Source of the DNA: Malania oleifera
Taxonomy: Eukaryota; Streptophyta; Magnoliopsida; Santalales; Ximeniaceae
Direction: 5' to 3'
NCBI RefSeq assembly: GCF_029873635.1
Contig: NC_080420.1
Location: 123,388,719 to 123,452,718 of the forward strand
Length of the DNA: 64,000 bases
Position numbers and translations under genes: made by a program. Below, one piece after another: positions 1 to 10,900 of the stretch. The notes under the pieces were generated by a model. It was not told where the DNA came from, ran no database searches, and saw nothing but the letters and a program-made list of their open reading frames with translations. The first letter of the stretch is position 1, and each line of letters starts with the position of its first letter.

Positions 1-678
1 CAGAGTATGGGATATTATTTAAATAGCTTTATGGATTTCAGAACATGTATTTTATTAGCTGTGTGGCCTGAGTAGATTTGTTCAGTATAGCGTTTATATA
101 GTTTTCAGAATACCATGACTTATCAGAATTTATGCATAGAAATATGTATTATCATATTTTTACAGAATTATAAATTTCAGTGCAAATATATATAGACAAA
201 TATTTTATAGACATTTATATTATAACATTTACAGAATTCCATGATTTCCAAAACCATAACACACAGACTTTACAGATTATTTAGTCAGATATTTCAGTCA
301 AATATTACAATTATTTTAGTCAGATATTTTAGTATTTTAGATTATATTTATAGTGTTATGATTAGTTTAAAATCATGATGAAACATTAAGATAATACATA
401 TATGCAGTATTAGACCCTAGTGAATTAGATCAGTTATCAACAAGCACGATATCATTGCTATTTCATATCAGTTTTCTAGCTACCGTGCCACGGAGTTTGT
501 GTCAAGGCCGGGTTGAGGAATTAGTGGAGTTCAGTTTTCTAGTTACCCTGCCACAGAGTTTGTGTCAGGGCCGAGACTGATGCGTGGTAAAAGTTTAATC
601 AAAATATATAGTTTTTCTAGGGTATTATCACAATTATTTTTAAATATACAAATTTACATTAGAACAGCAGAGATATAT

Positions 679-1108
679 AGGAGTGAGCAAACGGTTGGTT
701 CGGTGAAATTCGATTAATTAACCAAATTAACCGAAAATTTTGGTTAATCATTTCCATTAACCGAACTGACCGTATAAGGGGTCTTAACTGAACCTCGCCC
801 GACCGAATTACCTGTTCGGGTAATTCGGTTAACCGAATTTAACCAAAATTATACAAACTAATTATTAAAAACAGAATTTTGGTGAAACTTAATTATTTAA
901 CATATATTAGTTTATATTTTAAATTTAATTCATTATTAAATCAGTTAATCGGTTAACCGAATTTATATTTCCTATTCACCGAACCGAAAACCGATTCACC
1001 AAATTTTGGTGAAGCTTAACCGAACCGATTTGTTTACCCGAACTAAACCCACCAATTTCGATCGATTAAATCGGTTAATTCGGATTTCCCCGAATTACGC
1101 TCACCCCT
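679..1108. mobile_element. hAT-type miniature element (MITE), 430 bp
   Basis: Begins AGGAGTGAGC and ends GCTCACCCCT, so the terminal inverted repeats match at 9 of 10 bases. It is flanked by a perfect 8-bp duplication, agatatat (671-678 and 1109-1116), the size made by hAT transposases. The interior is rich in AACCGAA/TTCGGTT words and has no coding frame, so it is non-autonomous. It lies inside the Gypsy LTR and is younger than it. The element at 5068-6076 shares its ends. Confidence 0.85.

Positions 1109-1140
<32 letters not shown>
1109..1140. repeat. (AT)n microsatellite
   Basis: Run of AT dinucleotides directly after the MITE; its first 8 bases are the right copy of the MITE target duplication, so the element inserted in or beside an AT repeat. 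Confidence 0.9.
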
Positions 1141-1145
<5 letters not shown>

Positions 1146-1204
1146 TCTTATTAGTATGGTTAAATAGAAAGGTCAGATAATGCAATTATATTTTAAGCCA
1201 TGTA

Positions 1205-1215
1205 GGTGTGTGTGT

Positions 1216-1254
<39 letters not shown>
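1205..1254. repeat. (TG)n microsatellite
   Basis: About 50 bp of nearly pure TG dinucleotides inside the Gypsy LTR. Confidence 0.9.
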
Positions 1255-1255
<1 letters not shown>

Positions 1256-1735
1256 TACACAATATTTGTATGATATCTCAGTTCAGTTATTTATCAGTAA
1301 ATTATTTATGTAGCTCAATTGTCACGCACTAGTGATAGCATATTTCCTCTTACTGAGCGTTGTCTCATTTCAGTGGTTTAATATTTTTCAGGTGATCAAG
1401 TTAGGTGAGCAGATCAGGCTCGCAGATAGTGAGGGCGAGTACACTACCCTATCTATAGGGTAAGTTTTAATAGGTGGTTGTATTTTTGGATAGTAATCAG
1501 GAGTATGGGTATTTGATACTAGGATGATGTGTAATTATGTAATTATGTGTTGGAAAAACTGGATTTTGGTATTGTAAATATGGATGTATGTTTTTATGTT
1601 TTCCACTGCTTAGGTATGTAATATGAGCGGGGTTTCCTCAGTGCTCACTTGGGGCCCTGAGAGGTTATAGAAAATAAATCAGGGGTATCAGAATAAAAAA
1701 AAATGGTATAATTTTTGGGTCGCTAGATTATAGAT

Positions 1736-3707
1736 GTCAATAGGCTTTTAAACTCTTCTTTGAGATTTTCCATTAGTTCAATATCCTTGTATTAAGAAAT
1801 GATTTTCCATAGATTTGAACAAGGAGAATTTTCTTCTTTAGTTATTACTAATCCATTTTTAGCATGATTTTAGCTTTCTTAATTCCTAACAAGAGAACTA
1901 GTCTTTCATCTTGGTACCCATACTTTCTTGGGTCTGGATGGTTTAACAAAGGATGTTTCTTTTACTTTCCATATTTGTTCAATTTTCACACATTTTCTCT
2001 TTAATGAACATTCAAACTTTATATGTCTCTTTTTCTTACATAGGAAGCATGTGGTGTGAGTGTAAGCAGTTAAAGAGGTGCTAACATAATTTTTTTAGGC
2101 TTTTGTAAAGTATCCCATATAAAGATTATTTTTCCTTATATTTTCAACTCCATTAAATCCTATTCCTTCTTTATCCAAGGACATTCTTTGTGCGCCAATC
2201 ATTTTATCAAGATTTTCTTTTCCTTTAGTTAAGTTGTGGATGATTTTGACTTAATCCTCAATTTTTCTCTTAAGATCATAGATTTCTAACTTTTGTATAT
2301 TTTTACCCTTTTATTGATTTTGAGATATTTTGTTGATTTTGTTTTCTAGTTCAGAAATATTTAAATCTTTCTCATTTTCCATAGAGGATTGAGATTGTAG
2401 ATCTTCTATTTCTTTCATCACTTTTTCATTCTTGCTTTCTAATTTTTTTATTTCCAAATCTTTTTCTTTTTCACCAAGATTTAGATTCTAATTCTTTCAT
2501 TACAACTTCATTCTTGTTTTTCAAAGAAGTATATCGTTTTGTTACTTTGACTAGAATCTTATGAACTTTGAATAATTCTCTTTGTAATTCTTCATAAGAT
2601 GGCATACTCTCATCATTAGATTCATCAAATGAGTAAGATTCATTGTATGAGTTATTAGATAATTTGGATGTGGAACTTTGTTCATCATCATCATACCATG
2701 TCATATAGCAAGCAACCTCTTGATCACTTGATTCATTTTCTAATGGACAATCCGGTTTTATGTGTCCAATTTTATTGCAATTATAACATGTAGGGATTTT
2801 ATTCTTTGATTTCTTTGTATTGGTTTCTTCTTCATCTGATTCTAATTTTGAGTCCTAGATTTTTCTTGTAAGTTTATTCTTCTTTCTAAGGATTTTTGCA
2901 AACTTCTTGGATATGTAGGCTATTTCATTTACATCCACTTTTTCATCTTCATCACTAGAGCTTTCATGTGAGGTTTTAAATGCAACAGATTTTTGGGCTT
3001 TGGTTTTTCCACTTCTTTCATTTATTGTCATCTCATATGTGATGAGAGAACCTATTAATTCATCTAGGGAAATGCTTTTCAAATTTCTTCCTTCAGTTAT
3101 TGCAGTGGCCTTAGGTTCCCAAATTGGTGGAAGTCCTCTTATAATTTTTCGAATCATTCCATAAGTGGTGTAGGTCTTTCCGTATGCGTTGAGGGAGTTT
3201 ATTATGTGCATGAACCTAGTGTACATACTAGTGATGGTTTCATCCGGGTTCATCCTAAAAGCTTCATACTTGCTAGTGAGCATATTGATTCTATTGTCCT
3301 TTACATCAATAGTACCTTCATAGGCTACCTCTAATTTATCCCATATTTCTTTGGCTGATTTATATGTCATTACCCTATTCAATTCATTTATATCAAAAGC
3401 ACAATTTTACTTGTAGCATCCTATGGTCATTGTCAGCCCATTTTTTTTCTTCTTTAGGTACTTCCTTACCATCTACAAGTTTGGTAGGGGTAAGATCACC
3501 ATGTGTGACAACTCTCCAAGCTTTCCAATCCATAGTTTGTAGGTTGATTCTCATTCTTTATTTCCAAAAAGTATAGTTTATACCACAAAAGATGGGTGGC
3601 CTAGTTGAGGATTGACCCTCTCCAAAGGGAGCTACTCTTAGGTGTGCCATATAGATTTTTTTGTAGCTACTAGTTAGGATTTGCTACAACCTCGCTCTAA
3701 TACCAAT
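1736..3707 (-). mobile_element. Minus-strand Copia remnant, gag region (SIRE-like)
   Basis: Read on the minus strand, the stretch holds a Copia gag (UBN2-type): the frame at 2855-3382 has the usual 'AKEIWDKLEVAYEGT' and 'LDELIGSLITYE' words, matching the gag of the Copia element at 20083-32774. Acidic and coiled-coil-like gag parts lie at about 2390-2720, and zinc-knuckle-like sequence near 2040 and 2760. Only the 5' LTR, primer site and gag survive; no integrase or reverse transcriptase is seen to the left. Fossil, broken and truncated. Confidence 0.8.
3694..3704 (-). other. Primer binding site of the minus-strand Copia remnant
   Basis: On the minus strand the sequence reads TGGTATTAGAG a few bases inside the LTR end, the initiator-methionine tRNA primer site usual in plant Copia elements. 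It fixes the orientation and the inner LTR edge (3708). Confidence 0.75.
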
Positions 3708-5067
3708 TGAAAAACCAAGGTGTAGTCCCAAGAGGGGGTGAATTGGATTTATAAAATTTTCTTTTAAATCTTTTTATGAATTCTTAACCTCTTGTTGTTT
3801 TATCAAACACATAGCAAAAGCTTAAGTGAACAAGCACTCCTTAAAACAATATTCAATCAAACCAATCAATCACAATATTCAATCAAGATATGAGATTTAG
3901 CTCTTATACAAGTTTCAACTTTTCTAGCCCTGTGTATTTGTATTTTATTCAAGCCCTATAAAGAATGAAGTTTGTCTTTCAAAATGATAATCAAAATCAC
4001 ATTCATCACTCTTTCCAAAAATCAGATTTCAAATAAACTTTCAGTTAATAGGTTTTTAGGTGTTAACGAATCAACGTACTCTTTTATGGTTTCCGCAAAT
4101 TATTGATCAACCAACGTACTCCCTTTTGGTTTCCGCAAGTCCCAAAAACAAATTAATCTTTAGTTCATTTAATGTCCAATCTACGTAGTATTTATGATCA
4201 AGAAATTTAAATCAACCACGCAGTTAATAAGTATGCTGGAAATTAAAGAGATTAAGGAAAGAGAGTGACACCACGTTTTTATGAGGTTCAGCTTATCCCC
4301 AGCTTACATCTTCACCTTAAGCCAATACCACCTAAGGACTCCACTATAGTACTCCTTTCCGGGTGGAGCAAACCGTTACAAGTGATACCCCACACTTAGC
4401 CACTCCTTCAATAGGTTCGAGCAACGCCTCTCCAAGGGATACCCCACACTCAGTCAATGATCCAACAACCTGGAATCGTCCAAGAACTACAAGAACAAGA
4501 ACTTGTGTACAAAATATGCTCTCAAACAGAGCTGATTAGTATAATTTAAAAATAATATACTTCAATTAAATAACAATATGAAAAGAATGAAGCTCAAGAT
4601 AATATCACCAGGGTTCTTTAGATTTGGAAAATCTCAATAGAAATTCAAAGAACCATGGCTTTAAATCAACAAAATCTCAGTAGAAACTTCAGTAAGAGTT
4701 TGAGCAAGAGAACCTTTGAAGATTGAGAGCAATTGAGAGTTTTTGATTGTTGATTTTTTTTCTTGGTGTATTTGATCCTTGGGTTTAATCATGTATTTAT
4801 AGAGTTAAAAAGTGTATTCCTTACTCCCCAAGTTTACTTGGAGTGTTGGTCAAGTCTACAAAAAGTTTGGAGCCCAAGAAACATATTTTTAAAATTTTCC
4901 CGTTGGTAATTTTAAAAATCCTTCTCGAATGGCAGGCGCCTGTCTCAAAGGATCAGGCGCCTGTCCCAATTCAATTTGAAAGTAAGAACACTAGCATTTG
5001 CCTGTCAAAACACTGGAAGTCGCCTCTCAAGACAAGGCAGGCGCCTGTCTGGCTATGCTGAGGCACT

Positions 5068-6076
5068 TAGGGGTAAGCAAACAGTCGGTTCGGCCAAATT
5101 CGGGCAATTAACCGCATTAATCGAAAATTTCGGTTAATAAATGTTGTTAACCGAACCAACCGAACTGTCAAACCTCACCGAACCAAACCCGACTGAATTA
5201 CCTTTTCGGGTAATTCGGTTAACCGAATTTAACCGAAATTATTTATAATTAATTGCTAAAAAAAGAGGGTGAACAACGGAACAAGAACTGATTTCCTTTT
5301 AGGCTTTTTGCTCCAAAATCCAGTAACTCTATGAGACTACGACCATCAGAAATCTTTCTTCCAACTCACCTCATTGCTACTGCCTGCTAAACTAAATCCC
5401 ATCCTCGGACCTCCGTCACGGCGTCACCAGCCAAAAGCATTTCTTGAGATCGAAACACCGGTGGCCGTTCCAGTGATTCAATGAACCCGAAATGCCTCGA
5501 ACATCTTCCTCCGGCGATCCCATTTGACGGTGCATGAGAATTGGACGTTTCCCCAGAAGTCGATCCGAAGTCCCCAACTGAACTCTTCCCCCTCCTACAG
5601 TGCTCCCCCCCAAGATCATCCCACGACGACGAACACCATAGTACCATATCACCAGAGTCCCAGACACCAGCGGAGTTGAAAAGTTGGTACTGAAAACACG
5701 TTAGTACCGTGCATCGCGTACTCAATGCCGTGGGAATACTCTGGATTCCGGGTCTTCGGCGGCCTCAGCGACATGAAAACGATTGCATAGCGAAGGAAAA
5801 GAACCCTAGCCCTCCACTCCGCCTTTTTCCACCAAGCTGAGCCCCATCCCTTAAAGGCTTTTAACATATAATATTTATATTTAAAATTGTTACTTAATAA
5901 TGAGGTAATCGAATTCAGATGTTTGTAAACCGAACGAAAAAACCCGATTCACCGATTTGGTGAAGCCCAACCGAACCGATTCGAACTGGTTTTTTACCCG
6001 AACCGAAACCGACCAATTTCAGCCGGGGGTTAGGTTAAAATCGTTAATTAGTTTTTCACAGAATTTGCTCACCCTA
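5068..6076. mobile_element. hAT-like non-autonomous element with a captured GC-rich fragment (Pack-type candidate), ~1.0 kb
   Basis: Ends are TAGGGGTAAGC and GCTCACCCTA, flanked by 8-bp direct repeats gaggcact (5060-5067) and gaggcacc (6077-6084), 7 of 8 matching. The terminal 200 bp on each side are AACCGAA-rich and resemble the MITE at 679-1108. The middle (about 5270-5870) differs sharply: GC-rich, non-repetitive, with long frames on the minus strand. This fits a non-autonomous hAT that picked up foreign DNA. No transposase is visible. Confidence 0.75.
5270..5870 (-). other. Captured gene-like fragment inside the hAT-like element
   Basis: The insert is GC-rich compared with its AT-rich carrier. 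On the minus strand it has overlapping open frames of 112 codons (5387-5725) and 72 codons (5649-5867). The longest is rich in Ser, Gly and Asp and matches no family I recognise. A possible 3' splice site (ttttcag on the minus strand, near 5700) lies between the two frames, so the fragment may hold an intron boundary of the donor gene. It is most likely a transduplicated host fragment rather than a working gene; the donor is unknown. Confidence 0.4.
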
Positions 6077-6173
6077 GAGGCACCTGATCACCATTTGTCA
6101 AACTTCGAGCATCCTTGGTATTTTGATTATAAATATTTCTTATACAAAACTCACAAAATTTTACATTCTGGTA

Positions 6174-6239
6174 NNNNNNNNNNNNNNNNNNNNNNNNNNN
6201 NNNNNNNNNNNNNNNNNNNNNNNNNNNNNNNNNNNNNNN
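6174..6239. other. Assembly gap (66 N)
   Basis: Run of 66 undetermined bases. It hides the outer end of the minus-strand Copia LTR and the left edge of segment copy 1. A frame that appears to cross it (5957-6280) is meaningless. Confidence 0.99.
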
Positions 6240-6983
6240 TACTTTTAAGTTTTTTTCCTAGATATGGAGTAATGATTTAAAAAACCACTTCCCACCTATC
6301 TTCTTTTACGTAATGTGAAAGCAACTTAACCAACTAATATGTTCCTTTTCCTCATTTTTCTTCAGTAATTAATTTCTAATCTATGCAATTAATAGCACAA
6401 TCTTTAGTTATGTGACAAAAACCATAATTAATGGCAACATTTATTATGTGTGCACATGTGGTGTATTATATGGAGCTGTGTTTCATGGGAAGCATCCTCA
6501 AAATCCCAAAGCCAAAACTCCTCTATAACTTACCCAAAGTATCCAAGGAGAGTCATGCCAATGGCAATTTGTACGGAATCATTTGCATCCTCTCCTTCTT
6601 CTTTCTTTTGTATTGGAGGTATTACCAAGTGTATCGGTAAGTTCACCATCAAAATAATTATAATTTTAAATATTGTGGATATAAAAAGGGGACGTTTTAT
6701 GAATTAGAAACTCACTTAGATGTGTGTGTGTGTTTTGTGGGGTTGATGTAGGCGACAACATGGTGTGTGGCTACTGTCACAGGGACAGATGCTTTGTTTC
6801 AACAAGCCATAAAGATTTCTTGCGGAGCCCCTAGGGTGAATTGTGCACCAATATCACCTGGTGGCATATGTTTTGAACCCAATAAATTGGCTAATCATGC
6901 AACCGTGGCCCTCAATCTCAACTATTTAGCCAATAATGTTTGCCCTCGTCCATTTGGCATAACTGCAGTAACAAATCCTTGTG

Positions 6984-6986
6984 AGT

Positions 6987-7053
<67 letters not shown>
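6984..7053. repeat. (CT)n microsatellite in intron 2 of A1
   Basis: Near-pure CT run starting just after the 5' splice site. The same repeat lies at the same place in A2, B1 and B2. Confidence 0.95.
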
Positions 7054-7065
<12 letters not shown>

Positions 7066-7089
7066 TTCATCCTAAAATTTTGAATCTAA

Positions 7090-7562
7090 ACCCTATTTAA
7101 GTATGTGGGTCAAGGTCTTGGTCATTGGACATTGTGCTTGGTTTACATATCCTATCTCTCGTCTCCCTGTCAGAGGGCCTGCTCTGCTGCTCAATGACGC
7201 CGAAATCCCGTTCTCTGAGGGCCGAATTATACAGTCGTGCTTAAGGGCCGTTGAGGTAAGCCGTAACGGTTGCACTCAAGAATTTCGGGGGTGCAGACAC
7301 CGAGATGCCGAAACTAAACCCGGGAAGTCAAGGACGGGCAACAGATCTCGAGGGTCGCGAGGATAACGCACACGTGGCGCGTCACGCGGTATTAGATCAC
7401 AGGCGACGCCCAGACCGAATGGCAGAAGGTCGAGAACGGGAACAATCAATGACTGGATGGCGTAGTTCTCTCCTGATTCGTATGCGCATCTCAACCTCTC
7501 AAGCTATCCTTCTTCCCGCGCTCGCTCGGGCCGTGGGAGGGCGAAGCTCTCCTCCTCTCTCT
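7090..7562. other. GC-rich insertion in intron 2 of A1, possibly organellar
   Basis: A2 has only microsatellite DNA between (CT)n/(CA)n and 'taatgattta', but A1 has about 500 extra bases here. They are clearly GC-rich against an AT-rich background, with no repeats and no transposon ends. Overlapping frames of 60-96 codons occur on both strands, with no family I recognise. The texture resembles plant mitochondrial spacer DNA, which suggests a nuclear insertion of organelle DNA; that is inference only. Confidence 0.4.
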
Positions 7563-7636
7563 CTCTCTGATAATGATTTATTCGTGTTTTTGTAGCATAT
7601 GGAAGATGCATTTTACAAGGAAAACCATCTCCGTGA

Positions 7637-8100
7637 CAGCAATATGGAAGAACATCGTCACTTTCAATTTCAATAAAACATGGATGCCTTTTTTCTATTA
7701 GTTGAAAATAATATATTATGATTGGAATGATGTATCGCGGGGTCTTTGTGGAACCTTTTTTTTTTTTTTTTTTAATATTTTTATGTGTTGACCCACAAGT
7801 GCGAGTTCTTAATCACAAGACTTATGAAAATGGAAAAAACTTTACCTTGTTTACTATTCTATAGCATTGTGGAAAAATGTCATGCATCTATAATTTAATT
7901 AGCTAGTAGACTTAAACAATTTATTTCTAAGTGGCTCCCAAAGTATTCCAACTTCATGCCTTAGATTGGATTTATCTGGATTTAGAAAAAATACAATAAC
8001 AAAATTGTATTGTATTTTATTCAAACACATACAAATTTAAATTCAAAATATGAAATTCATACTGCCAAATATTACCTTAAGAATATCAATATATATATAT

Positions 8101-8143
<43 letters not shown>

Positions 8144-9004
8144 CAAATATAAATATTCTTTAGATTATAAAAGTGACTATACTTCATTAATATAATGATG
8201 TTCTAAATAGGTAATTATGAGTTTTGATGTTCTCAAGTGATAACAAGAGTGATTGAATGGAGAATTTTAAGTCATAAAATGGTCAAAAATTTTTGGAAAC
8301 ACTCATCTAAGAAATTGGCTTGAGTTTGGGCATATCTATCAAAATGCATGAACTAAAACCAAATGGTCATTTATTCGTGGAAAACATTTTTCATTTTTCA
8401 TTCTATAGGTTTTTAAAGAATGATAAGAATTTTTCTTTTCAATATCCATATTAAAAGGGTGAAAAATAAAAAAATAATGTGCAAAAAAATTATTTTACTT
8501 CTATATTTGAAAATAATTACAAAAGAAACAACTTGTTTTTCAAACAAGTTGTGCTTTCCTCTTATACCGAATTATGGAATATTTAGATGGATGGTAATTT
8601 TAAGTTGAATATGTATATTTAATGGCCCATAGAATTTAAGACACGTATTTAATGGACTCATTTCCCTAGCATATATCTATAATGATCCATACAATTTTAG
8701 ATACACATACACTGGACTTATTTCCAATGCATCGCATGGATCTTTAATGGCATAGTTTAAACTATTTTAAATAAATTGATGTTATATTATAATAATTACA
8801 CTTATATATTAAAGTCTAAGTATTCAAAGTTCTTTATAAAAATTTATTTTTCCTTTACAACAGTAAAATATAGTAAATCTTGATATACATATAACACACA
8901 CACACACACACACAGATATATATATATATATGTATGTAGGGGATTAGAGAGAGATGAAATGATACAACAAGGGCATACTAAACGAAATTAAATATTACAT
9001 CCTC
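7637..9004. other. AT-rich noncoding spacer of segment copy 1
   Basis: Follows A1. It holds the A1 3' region (AATAAA at 7672), a poly-T run near 7758, (GA)n at about 8105-8141 and (CA)n(TA)n at about 8893-8932. No gene or element ends seen. Copy 2 matches it at about 35070-36430, with longer microsatellites. Confidence 0.7.
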
Positions 9005-10345
9005 TTTGATTTCCCCATTTGATTGCATAATAAAGGTATTCAAATCTATTAATACTATAAATTTATTGACATCGAGTTTATTATCTTGTCAAATATTTCT
9101 CCTACTATGGTTGAAATAGTTACATTCCATATATTTTGTCATATTTCTACTTATCCTAAAACTTCTTAACTCTAAAGCTCTCTCCATAATTCTAACTTGG
9201 ATTCTACTCCATTCCTACTTTTATCAATCAAAATAGTATCATATGCAAACAATATACACCAAGGGATCTCAATTGTATACCTCTAGGGAGTATATAAATT
9301 ACTAAAGTAAAATGATAAGAACTCCGAGTACAACCGTGATATACAAGTATTGTGATAAAATTTTTCTAGACTATCCACTTGTAGTTTTATCGCTAGTCAC
9401 CACTCTGTCATACACAAATCTTTAATGATATCAGTATACTTGTCATGCAATCTCCTTTTTTATAAAATCCACCACTGTTATTATTTGGGAACCTCATCAT
9501 ATGCTTTCTTTAGGTCAATAAAAACAATATGTAAGTCGCTTTTTTGTTTATAAAATTCTCTAGACTATCCACTTCTTCACTTGATTTCTCCAGTAAAAAA
9601 TCAAATTGTTCTCTAAGACTCTCATTTCTAACCTTGTTCTTTGTTCATTACCTTTTCTCACAATTTGATTGTTTGACTCATAAGTTTAATACTACAAAAG
9701 TTATTACAATTTTGAATATCACCTTTGTTTTATTATATAGGTATTGATGTGTTTTTCCTCCATTCATTTGTGTTTTATTTATTTTATTATAATCATGTTG
9801 AATAAATTAGTTAATCATATACTTCCATTACCGCCTAGACATTCCCAAACTTCAATTGGAATATGATCCAATCCTTTTGATTTTTCCACTTTTTATATTT
9901 TTTATAAAATTAACTTCATTGCAAATGGATCTTAGATTTTCACCATTTTTCTAAATTTTTCACTTTTAAGTTTAAGTTTTCGATTTGATTTTCATTAAAC
10001 AACTTTATTAAAGTAGCTTCGTTAGCTCTTATAATTTTTACTTCATTAATCATCAATACATTGTCATCCTCGTTCTTTACACATTTTACATTACCTAATC
10101 TTGACACTTTGTTTCTCTAGTTAACTTTAGCGGGTTAACAAATGCTTCTTTCTCTATTCTTTTGTATCTAATCTAACATATAAATCATCACAACCTCTAT
10201 GTTGAGCTTCAATAATTAACTTTTTCTGTATCTTTTCGTGTCTCTTTATACTTTTTCAGTTTTCCATATTTTTTATAATATTTTCATGTTTTACACTAAA
10301 TTCTTTGTCTTTACGGCTTTTTGGACATCCTAATTGTATCACCAA
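9005..10345 (-). mobile_element. Degraded RTE-type LINE fragment, copy 1
   Basis: Minus-strand translation gives reverse transcriptase words of the plant RTE clade: 'DLHIVFIDLKKAYDEVPK' near 9488-9540 and 'IPWCILFAYD' near 9237-9270, equivalent to the usual FIDLEKAYD and WCMLFADD motifs. The active-site FADD is changed to FAYD and there are many stops, so it is dead. It lies between A1 and B1 and is present in both segment copies, so it predates the duplication. Ends are approximate. Confidence 0.75.
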
Positions 10346-10796
10346 CTTTCTACTTAATATTAGGTGCACTAAGTGCACCTTCCACTTATTAAGTTTTATG
10401 TAATGAGAGAGTAAATAGTAGTAATGGTTCACTCTTTCATTATTCTCTTTAATGTGTGTATATATATATTTATGAGAAATTGTTAGGTGCATCAGTTGTA
10501 CCAACAGATTACTAAACTAACCAATAAAAAATGAACACCTGTGTGAGCGGTTTTGCCAACTACTAGGAATCTTGAATATTAAATCAAGAGAGGTCTCTCG
10601 ACGTGCCAGTGGAAAATTGGTGGTGTATACACTGGAGCACTTAATATTTTCCCATGTGTTTAGGCAGTGAATCATAAATACTTTATTTAATATAAAATCT
10701 TCCTTATATTAATTGCTACTACAAAAAATTAAATAGCGTACTTAAATTCAGATTTTTTTATTGTTCTATTAATTAAATATGCACATTGCGTGTGTC
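10346..10796. other. Noncoding region upstream of B1 with a short perfect palindrome
   Basis: No gene. Contains a palindrome with 8-bp arms, aggtgcac-taa-gtgcacct (10362-10380), conserved in copy 2 (37785-37803), and the B1 promoter region. The stretch is strongly conserved between copies. Confidence 0.6.
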
Positions 10797-10805
10797 TATA
10801 TATAT
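10797..10805 (+). promoter_or_regulatory. Probable TATA box of B1
   Basis: TATATATA about 95-100 bp upstream of the B1 start codon. The B2 equivalent is at 38248-38254. Distance and base composition fit a plant core promoter; no transcript data. Confidence 0.45.
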
Positions 10806-10900
10806 GAAGTTCTCTAGCTCATGAGGAGGGCATCTTGAAATCTCACAACCAAAAATTCTTGTCCAATTTATAGAATGACCCAAAAGTACCAAAAATAGTC

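Larger units (their letters stand above)
1..1735 (+). mobile_element. 3' part of a Gypsy (chromovirus-like) LTR, cut by the window edge
   Basis: No coding sequence. The stretch has the layout of the downstream half of the other chromoviral LTRs in this window: a block with the 'cattgct' and 'gccacggagtttgtgtc' words (about 440-590), then 'cttactgagcgttgtctca' near 1350 (compare 'cttactgagaagtgtctca' near 45960), then a 'gggtaagttt' block near 1460. It holds a hAT miniature element and two microsatellites. The right boundary with the Copia remnant is approximate. Fossil, incomplete. Confidence 0.6.
3708..6173 (-). mobile_element. 5' LTR of the minus-strand Copia remnant, interrupted and ending in the gap
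   Basis: The inner end (minus strand ...GGTTTTTCA) lies beside the primer site. The LTR shares words with the solo LTR at 15512-17504, for example the two-fold 'caacgtactc...tttccgcaa' block near 4075-4140, so both belong to one family. A TATA-like box (minus strand TATAAAT, 4795-4801) lies just downstream, in LTR orientation, of a cluster of CAGGCGCCTG palindromes (4930-5052). A hAT-like element interrupts it at 5068-6076. The outer end is lost in the assembly gap. Confidence 0.75.
6555..7636 (+). pseudogene. X8-domain (CBM43, Ole e 10-like) gene A1, disrupted in exon 1
   Basis: By comparison with A2, exon 1 is about 6555-6636, exon 2 is 6752-6980 and exon 3 is 7596-7636. Exons 2 and 3 encode a complete six-cysteine X8 domain: TWCVATVTGT at the start, CFEPNKLANHATVALN in the middle, and a spliced end NP-SYGRC then a short tail to TGA. 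Exon 2 differs from A2 at only two synonymous positions. Exon 1 is different: its ATG context has lost a base relative to A2 and the frame no longer joins exon 2 (82 nt against 78 in A2). The intron 2 donor is gtgagt, and that intron carries (CT)n and a ~0.5 kb GC-rich insertion. A polyadenylation-like AATAAA lies at 7672. The exon 1 damage sits in an indel-rich stretch next to the gap and may be an assembly error, so this could still be a functional gene. Confidence 0.75.

Noticed and set aside
5957-6280. 107-codon frame across the assembly gap
   Set aside because: It contains 23 unknown residues from the N run and joins unrelated sequences.
6767-7636. Cysteine-rich secreted proteins first considered as lipid-transfer proteins or defensins
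   Set aside because: The WC start, CFEPN...NHATVALN core and DPSYGxC end after splicing are those of the X8 (CBM43) domain; the CC/CxC pattern of lipid-transfer proteins is missing.
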